The position numbers and the translations under genes are program-made. Below, piece by piece: positions 1-5,400 of a stretch of DNA of 5,410 bases. Below the pieces are notes generated by a model that was not told where the DNA came from, searched no databases, and worked only from the letters and a program-made list of their open reading frames with translations. This DNA comes from Pseudomonadales bacterium. Its GTDB lineage: Bacteria > Pseudomonadota > Gammaproteobacteria > Pseudomonadales > Moraxellaceae. The stretch covers positions 1-5,410 of the forward strand of contig JABEVH010000123.1 in assembly GCA_013043915.1 (NCBI GenBank). The letters are read 5' to 3'. Within the stretch, counting starts at the first letter, position 1. Each line of letters opens with the position of its first letter.

Positions 1-441
1 GGATTACCCGCCTACGGCAGCGCCACACCGCAAGGCATCATGAATTTACTGAAGGCCTATGATATCCCCTTGTCTGGACTGCACGCCGTCGTGGTCGGGC
101 GCAGCCCCATCCTGGGGCGCCCCATGGCCATGATGCTGCTCGGTGCTGACTGTACTGTTACAGTATGCCACTCCCGCACTCGCAACCTGCCCCTGCACTT
201 GCGTCACGCCGACCTGATCGTAGGTGCAGTCGGCAAACCTCAGTTTATTCAGGCCAGCTGGATCCCTGACCATGCTATCGTCATTGATGCCGGGTACCAC
301 CCTGGCGGCATAGGCGATATTGAATTAGCTCCACTGGTGGAACGCGTCAAAGCCTATACGCCTGTCCCAGGGGGCGTAGGCCCCATGACCATAGCCACCC
401 TGATGGAACAAACGGTTAAAGCGGCAGAACAGGCATCTTAA
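1..441 (+). CDS. folD: Bifunctional methylenetetrahydrofolate dehydrogenase / methenyltetrahydrofolate cyclohydrolase, C-terminal part (5' end outside window)
   Basis: FolD is a cytosolic enzyme that oxidises 5,10-methylene-THF with NADP+ and hydrolyses the product to 10-formyl-THF, used for purines and formyl-Met-tRNA. The reading frame is open from base 1, so the ATG at 40 is internal and not the start. 146 residues of a protein usually near 285-300 are visible. Seen, in fragment numbering: SATPQG at 7-12, where the family usually has PCTPxG; the Rossmann NADP-binding loop GRSPILGRP at 33-41; CHSRTRNL at 56-63; VGAVGKP at 74-80; and the C-terminal family signature TPVPGGVGPMT at 120-130. 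The catalytic Lys and Tyr of the N-terminal domain lie outside the window. Two positions differ from the E. coli and P. aeruginosa type: SATP for PCTP, and DAGYHPGG (96-103) for DVGINR. The TAA stop interlocks with that of the convergent cysS. Identity is secure; only the N-terminal limit is unknown. Confidence 0.96.
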   Translation, partial: GLPAYGSATPQGIMNLLKAYDIPLSGLHAVVVGRSPILGRPMAMMLLGADCTVTVCHSRTRNLPLHLRHADLIVGAVGKPQFIQASWIPDHAIVIDAGYHPGGIGDIELAPLVERVKAYTPVPGGVGPMTIATLMEQTVKAAEQAS

Positions 442-1841
442 GCACGTCGCCACAGAGTTCCCTGGCGGGTATCCTCAAGCAGGATACCCTGGGCCTGCAG
501 CTCAGCACGCAAGCTATCTGCCAGGGCAAAATCCCTGGCCTTCTTGGCGGCATCTCGTGCCGCTATGCGAGTCTCAACCTCGGCATCGCTCCAAGCCGTC
601 TGGGCTTGTACACGCCCCCCAGACTTCAAAAAGCCACGGGCATCGTCCTGAAGGATACCTAACAAACTTCCTAACTGCCGAAGTATGCCTGCACGAAGTT
701 CTGCCTCTGCCCGCTGCCCATCATTGAGCATACGGTTAATGTCGCGAGCTAAATCAAACAGGACAGACAAAGCCTCAGGTGTATTAAAGTCGTCTTCCAT
801 GGCTGCCGTAAAAGACTTAACCCAAGGGTTTTCCCGATCAAGCTGAACTGGTTCTGGCATGGCAAATTCTTTGAGGGTCTGATAAAAGCGCTCCAGGGCT
901 GCCCGGGCCTGCTCAAGATTCTCATCGCTATAGTTCAAGGGGCTACGGTAGTGACTAGCTACAATGAAATATCGTAGCACCTCAGGACGATAGATCTGCA
1001 AGACCTGACGTATGCTAAAAAAATTACCCAGCGATTTGGACATTTTTTCATCATCGACCTGAACAAAACCAACATGCATCCAGGTCTGAGCAAAAGTTTT
1101 ACCTGTAGCTGCCTCGCTTTGCGCAATTTCATTTTCATGGTGAGGAAAGGTCAAATCCCCCCCACCGCCATGAATATCTATTTGCTCTCCCAGGCAACAG
1201 GTGCTCATGGCCGAACATTCGATATGCCAACCTGGGCGCCCCTTTCCCCAAGGAGATACCCAGTACGGTTCTCCAGGTTTAGCTGACTTCCACAAGGCAA
1301 AATCAAGCGGATCCCGTTTACTGGCATCCACATCAACCCGAGCGCCCGCACGTAGATCATCTAAATCACGCCCCCCCAAGCGACCATAGCCTTTAAAAGA
1401 GCGCACAGCAAAATAGACATCACCGTTATCAGCCAAATAAGCATGTTGCTTGTCGATCAACTGACGGTTCATGGCTATCATCTCGGCCATATAGTCGGTA
1501 GCCTTGGGTTCTACATCAGGGCGCATCACCCCTAAGGCATCACCATCTTCATGCATGGCCTCGATGAATCGTTCCGTGAGTGCTCGCCAATCGATATGTT
1601 GTTCGGCTGCACGAGCAATAATCTTGTCGTCGATATCAGTGATGTTGCGGACATAGGTCAGGTCAAACCCAAGAAACCGCAAATATCGCGCCACGTAGTC
1701 AAAAACCACCATAACGCGCGCATGACCCACATGGCAGTAGTCATAAACCGTCATGCCACAAACATACATCTTAATCTTGGGTGGCAACAGCGGCTGCAAA
1801 ACCTGCTTGTTTCGGCTGGCCGTGTTATAGATCTGCATCAT
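438..1841 (-). CDS. cysS: Cysteine--tRNA ligase (CysRS)
   Basis: This class I aminoacyl-tRNA synthetase charges tRNA-Cys with cysteine using ATP in the cytosol. The 467 residues are close to the family size (E. coli 461). Visible motifs: N-terminal QIYNT; MYVCGMTVYD with Zn ligand Cys28; the class I HIGH motif as HVGH at 37-40; YVRNITDIDDK at 63-73; GRPGWHIECSAMS with Zn ligand Cys209; FPHHENEIAQSE with Zn ligands His234 and Glu238; KMSKS at 266-270; and the C-terminal LEDTRQGTLWRR. The four Zn ligands and KMSKS fall at the same numbers as in E. coli CysRS, which supports the first of two tandem ATGs as the start. That ATG overlaps the glnS stop as ATGA and has AAAGGA 8 nt upstream, so cysS is probably co-transcribed and translationally coupled with glnS. 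The 3' end overlaps folD by 4 nt in convergent orientation. No damage is seen. Confidence 0.98.
   Translation of the reverse strand: MMQIYNTASRNKQVLQPLLPPKIKMYVCGMTVYDYCHVGHARVMVVFDYVARYLRFLGFDLTYVRNITDIDDKIIARAAEQHIDWRALTERFIEAMHEDGDALGVMRPDVEPKATDYMAEMIAMNRQLIDKQHAYLADNGDVYFAVRSFKGYGRLGGRDLDDLRAGARVDVDASKRDPLDFALWKSAKPGEPYWVSPWGKGRPGWHIECSAMSTCCLGEQIDIHGGGGDLTFPHHENEIAQSEAATGKTFAQTWMHVGFVQVDDEKMSKSLGNFFSIRQVLQIYRPEVLRYFIVASHYRSPLNYSDENLEQARAALERFYQTLKEFAMPEPVQLDRENPWVKSFTAAMEDDFNTPEALSVLFDLARDINRMLNDGQRAEAELRAGILRQLGSLLGILQDDARGFLKSGGRVQAQTAWSDAEVETRIAARDAAKKARDFALADSLRAELQAQGILLEDTRQGTLWRRA
467..489 (+). terminator. Perfect 9-bp hairpin at the folD/cysS convergence; possible terminator without a T-tract
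   Basis: GGGTATCCT (467-475) and AGGATACCC (481-489) are exact reverse complements around a 5-nt loop, CAAGC. The hairpin begins 26 nt after the folD stop, so it could end or stabilise the folD transcript. It lies inside the cysS coding region, where the same bases encode GILLEDTR on the other strand. No T-run follows on either strand, so it is not a canonical rho-independent terminator. A stem of this size could arise by chance in a window this long, hence the low confidence in a role. Confidence 0.3.
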
Positions 1842-3499
1842 GCGCCCTGTCCTTTACCCCAAGAGTCTTTAAGACCAATTATGCGGTTAAATACGCGCTC
1901 TCCACCTGCCCACAACAAACGGTCCGCTACAAAATAACCTTCCCGTTCAAATTGTACGGCATCCTCAGCTGACAACGAAACCAGGCCTGGTTCTATCAAG
2001 GCCTGCAGAACCTGCAGGGAATCGGGATTTAAGTGCTCTGTAAAATCGCCGCCATCGGCTTCTGGGTCTTCTACAGCGAACAGGCGATCATAAATGCGAA
2101 CGGTGGCTGGCATGGCGTGTTCGGCGCTAACCCAGTGGATAACTCCCTTGACCTTACGTCCTTCTGGATTAGCTCCCAGGGTTGCCTTGTCAACCGAACA
2201 GTGCAGTTCAATCACCTTACCCTCTGCATCATGCACAACGTCATCACAACGAATCACATAGGCCTGACGCAACCGTACTTCGCCTCCAGGAACCAATCTT
2301 TTCCATCCCTTCGGGGGCTGTTCAGCGAAATCTTCTCGATCTATGTAGATTGTTTTGCCAAAGGGCAATTTGCGCTCACCGAGCTCAGGCCGTTGCTGAT
2401 GAACAGGTGCTACCAATTCCATATCACCCTCATCCCAGTTCGTTAGTATGACCTTAAGCGGCCTGAGCACAGCCATGGCACGGGGAGCATGAGCTTCAAG
2501 ATACTCACGTACACAGAAATCCAGAAGGGCGACATCCACCATACTATCAGCCCGTGTCACCCCAATCACCTGACAAAAGCGGCGCAATGCTGCTGCAGGA
2601 ATGCCTCGACGCCGTATACCTGCGAGCGTAGGCATGCGCGGATCATCCCAGCCTTCCACAAAACCCTGATCCACCAGTTGTTTGAGCTTGCGCTTGCTCG
2701 TCAGGGTATAGCTGAGGTTAAGACGCGCAAACTCATACTGACGAGGTTGAGCCGGGGTTTTCAGACTCTGGATTAGCCAGTCATAAAAAGGGCGATGATC
2801 CTCGAACTCAAGCGTACACAGCGAGTGAGTAATACCTTCGATGGCATCCGACAGGGGGTGAGTAAAATCATAACTGGGATATATGCACCAGCGTGCACCG
2901 GTCTGATGGTGCTCAGCATGTCGTATCCTGTACAACACAGGATCTCTTAAGTTTATATTGGGCGAACTCATATCGATACGGGCCCGCAGCGTCAATGCAC
3001 CTTCAGCAAATTCTCCTGAACGCATACGACGGAATAGATCGAGGTTCTCGTCGATGGGTCGTTTGCGCCCCGGGCTATCACGACCCGGCTGGGTAAGAGT
3101 TCCCCGATACTCACGCATCTGCTCGGCATTGAGATCGCATACATAAGCCTTGCCTACCTGAATCAGCTGTTCTGCATAGGTATAGATTTGATCAAAGTAA
3201 TCTGAGGCATAGCGTACCGGTCCGGTCCAGTTAAATCCGAGCCATCTAACATCCGCCAGTATCGAATCGACGTACTCCTGATCTTCCTTGGCTGGGTTAG
3301 TATCATCAAAGCGCATATGACAAGCGCCAGCGAACTCCTCAGCGATACCAAAATTAAGGCAGATGGATTTAGCATGCCCAATATGCAGATAACCGTTAGG
3401 TTCCGGCGGAAAGCGGGTAATGGGGGCCGTATAACGACCTGCAGCGATATCTTCAGCTACGATCTGACGTAAAAAATCCTTAGGTATTTCGTGGTCCAT
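1838..3499 (-). CDS. glnS: Glutamine--tRNA ligase (GlnRS)
   Basis: This class I synthetase directly charges tRNA-Gln with glutamine in the cytosol, avoiding the GatCAB route. With the start at 3499 it has 553 residues, against 554 in E. coli. Domains: a Rossmann catalytic core with TRFPPEPNGYLHIGH (28-42, HIGH at 39-42), MRFDDTNPAKED, YRGTLTQPG, and PSYDFTHPLSDAIEGITHSLCTLEF; the KMSKS equivalent TSKRKL at 267-272; VEGWDDPRMPT; and the two C-terminal beta-barrels that read the anticodon, with IYIDREDF, GRKVKGVIHWVSA, RLYDRLF-like IYDRLF and FEREGYF. The Thr in TSKRKL is also seen in Pseudomonas. The frame stays open for 46 more codons upstream, to 3637, but that part has no GlnRS character and runs through the ppiB promoter and start, so the MDHEIPKDF start is chosen. 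Only a weak GGGA precedes it. It is the first gene of a glnS-cysS operon, and I could not place its promoter. Confidence 0.97.
   Translation of the reverse strand: MDHEIPKDFLRQIVAEDIAAGRYTAPITRFPPEPNGYLHIGHAKSICLNFGIAEEFAGACHMRFDDTNPAKEDQEYVDSILADVRWLGFNWTGPVRYASDYFDQIYTYAEQLIQVGKAYVCDLNAEQMREYRGTLTQPGRDSPGRKRPIDENLDLFRRMRSGEFAEGALTLRARIDMSSPNINLRDPVLYRIRHAEHHQTGARWCIYPSYDFTHPLSDAIEGITHSLCTLEFEDHRPFYDWLIQSLKTPAQPRQYEFARLNLSYTLTSKRKLKQLVDQGFVEGWDDPRMPTLAGIRRRGIPAAALRRFCQVIGVTRADSMVDVALLDFCVREYLEAHAPRAMAVLRPLKVILTNWDEGDMELVAPVHQQRPELGERKLPFGKTIYIDREDFAEQPPKGWKRLVPGGEVRLRQAYVIRCDDVVHDAEGKVIELHCSVDKATLGANPEGRKVKGVIHWVSAEHAMPATVRIYDRLFAVEDPEADGGDFTEHLNPDSLQVLQALIEPGLVSLSAEDAVQFEREGYFVADRLLWAGGERVFNRIIGLKDSWGKGQGA
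1850..1855 (-). promoter_or_regulatory. cysS ribosome binding site (AAAGGA)
   Basis: On the minus strand AAAGGA lies inside the last codons of glnS, 8 nt before the first cysS ATG (1841) and 11 nt before the second (1838). The shorter spacing favours the first ATG, in agreement with the E. coli numbering of the Zn ligands. Because it lies within glnS, it suits coupled translation. Confidence 0.6.
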
Positions 3500-3523
3500 A
3501 CATATATCCCGCAACACTAAATC

Positions 3524-3552
3524 ATGACAGCCCGCATGCTCTTGACTATGAT
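3524..3552 (+). promoter_or_regulatory. Sigma70-type promoter for ppiB-lpxH
   Basis: A -35 box ATGACA (3524-3529, 5/6 match to TTGACA) and a -10 box TATGAT (3547-3552, 5/6 match to TATAAT) are separated by exactly 17 nt, the optimal spacing. Transcription would start near 3559, giving a 5' leader of about 66 nt before the ppiB ATG. The -35 box is only 25 bp from the glnS start codon, so RNA polymerase here would sit over the glnS leader. This rests on sequence match alone. Confidence 0.55.
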
Positions 3553-3615
3553 ACTGCCTCGGGCCCCACGCAGAGACCCCTAGTGTAACCGCGGACCGGC
3601 CCATCATCCACACCT

Positions 3616-3620
3616 GGAGG
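3616..3620 (+). promoter_or_regulatory. ppiB Shine-Dalgarno site (GGAGG)
   Basis: GGAGG, within TGGAGGTAAT, lies 4 nt before the ATG at 3625. The match to the 16S rRNA tail is strong but the spacing is slightly short. It fixes the ppiB start, with no competing upstream ATG in frame. Confidence 0.75.
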
Positions 3621-3624
3621 TAAT

Positions 3625-4125
3625 ATGCGCGTTGCACTCGACACCAATCATGGCACGATCATCATAGAGCTAGACACCGAGCGTGCGCCCAAAACCAGTG
3701 AAAATTTTCTATCCTACGTTCAGTCTGGTCATTTCGACGACACTATTTTCCACCGCATTATCGACAACTTCATGATACAGGGTGGAGGCTTTGATAAGGA
3801 TATGAATCAAAAGCCTACACAGGCTCCTATTCAGAATGAAGCCGACAATGGATTGAAAAATGTGTTCGGTAGTGTAGCCATGGCAAGAACCCAGGATCCC
3901 CAATCAGCATCTGCACAGTTCTTTATCAATATCAAAGACAATACCTTTTTGAACCACAGCAGCAAAACACTACAGGGCTGGGGCTATGCCGTCTTTGGTC
4001 AGGTCGTCGATGGCATGGATGTTGTGGAAACCATGCGTCAGGTTAAAACAGGGCGTCATGGCATGCACCAAGATGTTCCTGTTGAACCTGTGGTCATTGA
4101 AAAAGCTCGCGTCCTGGAAGACTGA
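3625..4125 (+). CDS. ppiB: Cytosolic cyclophilin-type peptidyl-prolyl cis-trans isomerase (PpiB type)
   Basis: This enzyme catalyses cis-trans isomerisation of Xaa-Pro bonds during protein folding. The 166 residues form a single cyclophilin domain, close to E. coli PpiB (164). There is no signal peptide (MRVALDTNHGTIIIEL starts the first beta strand directly), so it is the cytosolic PpiB and not the periplasmic PpiA. Visible active-site motifs: FHRII at 42-46 with catalytic Arg44; NFMIQGGGF at 48-56 (Phe49, Met50, Gln52); AMARTQ at 85-90; SASAQFFIN at 94-102 (Gln98, Phe100); LQGWGYAVFGQVVDGMDVV at 116-134; and GMHQDVP at 146-152. At the place of His126 in human cyclophilin A it has Tyr121, as in other bacterial PpiB proteins. 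It leads the pair with lpxH, whose start follows the stop after 1 nt, and is preceded by a good promoter and Shine-Dalgarno. It looks intact. Confidence 0.97.
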   Translation: MRVALDTNHGTIIIELDTERAPKTSENFLSYVQSGHFDDTIFHRIIDNFMIQGGGFDKDMNQKPTQAPIQNEADNGLKNVFGSVAMARTQDPQSASAQFFINIKDNTFLNHSSKTLQGWGYAVFGQVVDGMDVVETMRQVKTGRHGMHQDVPVEPVVIEKARVLED

Positions 4126-4126
4126 T

Positions 4127-4855
4127 GTGAGCTGGCTATTCATCGCTGATTTGCACTTACACGAGGAGGCCCCGGCACTGACCGGGGCATTTCTGAGCTT
4201 GCTTGAACAGGCCCAGTCTTTTGAACGTCTTTATATTCTGGGAGACCTGTTTGAAAGTTGGGTTGGCGATGACGATGACAGCAGCTGGCTAGCACCGATC
4301 CAGTCAGGGCTGAAACACTACGTAACTCAAGGAAGGCAGCTCTATCTACAGCAGGGAAATCGTGACTTTCTCATGGGACAGGATTTTGCAGCTTCAATAT
4401 CAGCACAGTTGTTACCCGAGGAACATGTTGTTGTTCTCCCTTCTGGCAATACGGCACTGCTCATGCATGGCGATAGCCTGTGCACCGATGATGTTGACTA
4501 CCAGAACTTCAGGCTGAAGGTACGAGACCCGGCCTGGCAAGCAGGTATACTGAGTCACCCCCTTGAACAACGTCGTATGTTGGCCCACATGCTTCGCCTG
4601 CAAAGCCAACAAGCCAATGCGCAGAAATCATATGACATCATGGATGTCAATGCTGATGCCGTCACCAAGGTCATGAAAAGAAATCATGTCCATACCCTGA
4701 TCCATGGACATACCCACCGTCCCATGGTCCACCATGAATCCTCAGGACACCGTTGGGTACTCGGCGACTGGCGAGATGATGGTACGCAGGTGCTGGTAGC
4801 TGATGCTCAAGGCTTGGAACTTAAAACCTGGTCTGCCACGGGAACACCACTGTGA
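4127..4855 (+). CDS. lpxH: UDP-2,3-diacylglucosamine pyrophosphatase (LpxH)
   Basis: LpxH hydrolyses UDP-2,3-diacylglucosamine to lipid X and UMP, the fourth step of lipid A synthesis, as a Mn-dependent calcineurin-like phosphoesterase on the inner face of the cytoplasmic membrane. With the GTG start at 4127 it has 242 residues (E. coli 240). Metal-site motifs: FIADLHL (Asp8, His10), LGDLFESWVGDDD (Asp40), QGNRDFLMG (Asn78), LMHGDSLCTDD (His114) and IHGHTHRP (His193, His195). These match the E. coli numbering to within two residues. SYDIMDVN (168-175) is also typical. The frame is open well upstream, but that part runs inside ppiB and has no LpxH character. GTG directly before SWLFIADLH gives the family length, with a weak GGAAG 6 nt upstream. 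The 1-nt spacing implies co-expression and probably coupling with ppiB. The last 49 bp overlap the convergent miaE remnant. Confidence 0.96.
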   Translation: MSWLFIADLHLHEEAPALTGAFLSLLEQAQSFERLYILGDLFESWVGDDDDSSWLAPIQSGLKHYVTQGRQLYLQQGNRDFLMGQDFAASISAQLLPEEHVVVLPSGNTALLMHGDSLCTDDVDYQNFRLKVRDPAWQAGILSHPLEQRRMLAHMLRLQSQQANAQKSYDIMDVNADAVTKVMKRNHVHTLIHGHTHRPMVHHESSGHRWVLGDWRDDGTQVLVADAQGLELKTWSATGTPL

Positions 4856-5265
4856 AAGCGAAACAGATCATCCGGCCCCTGTATATGTGCAGATTCAGCC
4901 CGACGTAAACACTGTATTCTCGGATCAATGTCTTCTTCGGCATAGAGCCTGGCCAAGGCCAGATAATCTTCAAAATGACGCGACTCTGATTTCAGCAGAT
5001 AACGATAATACCTACCCAAGGATTCATCGACATACGGAACCAGAGCAGCAAAACGTTCGCAGGATCTGGCTTCTATAAACGCTCCTGCAATCAAAATATC
5101 AACAAGTCGTGCAGGCTCATGGGTGCGCACCACTTTGCGCAGCGCTGATACGTAATGAGAAGCCGTAAGCGCTACAAATGATTGCTGACGTTCATCCATC
5201 AACGCCATAACTTGTTCGTAGTGCAGTAACTCCTCTCGTGCAAGTTGTGCTAGCTTACGTTGCAA
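4807..5265 (-). pseudogene. miaE: tRNA-(ms2io6A37) hydroxylase MiaE, 5'-truncated remnant
   Basis: MiaE is a ferritin-like di-iron monooxygenase that hydroxylates the isopentenyl group of ms2i6A at position 37 of tRNAs reading UNN codons, after MiaA and MiaB. The frame reads LQRKLAQLAREELLHYEQV and then VRTHEP, GAFIEARSCERFAALVP, LLKSESRHFEDYLALA and C-terminal FRFHSGVP, all MiaE signatures. The EExxH (Glu12/His15 of the fragment), the Glu of EARSCER and the ExxH of SESRHF (Glu94/His97) supply most of the di-iron ligands. The first helix, with the first Glu ligand, is missing: about 55-60 residues relative to Pseudomonas MiaE of about 200. The codon before TTG (5263-5265) is TAG, and sequence beyond it has no MiaE character. 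The fragment should be inactive. The 3' end overlaps lpxH by 49 bp. Loss is most simply explained by the putative insertion-element end abutting it. Confidence 0.85.
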
Positions 5266-5400
5266 CTAAACCTCCCCATGTCTAAAGACAGGGGGGTCTA
5301 AGGGCGAACCCGATGGGGTCTCCGGGCTCTCGTCTTGCGACTACAGCATCCCGGCCATGACCAACGGCAAGCCCTCTTTTGCAAACGACCCGCTCTGACG
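5246..5400 (-). ncRNA. Possible omega-RNA (reRNA) 3' part with a guide read from miaE
   Basis: In tnpB-carrying IS200/IS605 elements a non-coding RNA covers the right end, and the roughly 16-20 nt beyond the end serve as guide for the TnpB nuclease. Here the right-end hairpin, the CCGGG...CCCGG pairing (5356-5360 with about 5328-5332) and the AGCCCG...CGGGTT pairing would form the scaffold. The guide would be the minus strand from 5265 downward, starting TTGCAACGTAAGCTAG. The 5' limit is arbitrary. This is an inference that depends on the element call. No promoter was identified and tnpB is not in view. Confidence 0.3.

Larger units (their letters stand above)
3500..3624. other. Divergent intergenic region between glnS and ppiB
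   Basis: These 125 bp hold the signals for two divergent operons, glnS-cysS leftward and ppiB-lpxH rightward. On the plus strand there is a convincing sigma70-type promoter and a Shine-Dalgarno site for ppiB. On the minus strand only poor matches are visible: TATCAT at 3553-3548 has no usable -35, and TACACT at 3587-3582 has a 3/6 -35. No attenuator, T-box or riboswitch structure was recognised ahead of glnS. Confidence 0.6.

Noticed and set aside
1551..1937. Plus-strand reading frames across cysS and glnS (for example 1551-1937 and 2033-2446)
   Set aside because: They are antisense to strongly conserved synthetase motifs, with no Shine-Dalgarno support and low-complexity, non-family protein sequence.
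3548..3587. Minus-strand -10-like boxes for glnS (TATCAT at 3553-3548, TACACT at 3587-3582)
   Set aside because: The corresponding -35 positions match the consensus at 3 bases or fewer, so no glnS promoter can be supported from sequence.
3500..3637. 46-codon upstream extension of the glnS frame beginning at 3637
   Set aside because: It has no GlnRS similarity, would make the protein clearly longer than the 554-residue E. coli enzyme, and runs through the ppiB promoter, Shine-Dalgarno and start codon.
3986..4126. Upstream ATG at 3986 as the lpxH start
   Set aside because: The extra 47 codons lie inside ppiB in another frame and do not resemble LpxH. The GTG at 4127 gives the family length and a 1-nt junction.
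4803..5078. 91-codon plus-strand reading frame after lpxH
   Set aside because: It is antisense to the clearly recognisable miaE remnant, has no known motif and lacks a convincing ribosome binding site.
5272..5296. The 5272-5296 hairpin as a rho-independent terminator
   Set aside because: Neither strand has a T-run after the stem. Its place at the exact break of miaE and its TTTA loop with GGGGAGG fit an element end better.
5281..5397. Short plus-strand open frame across the putative element end, ending at a TGA near 5397
   Set aside because: It has no start codon with a ribosome binding site, no recognised similarity, and it runs antisense to the structured right-end region.
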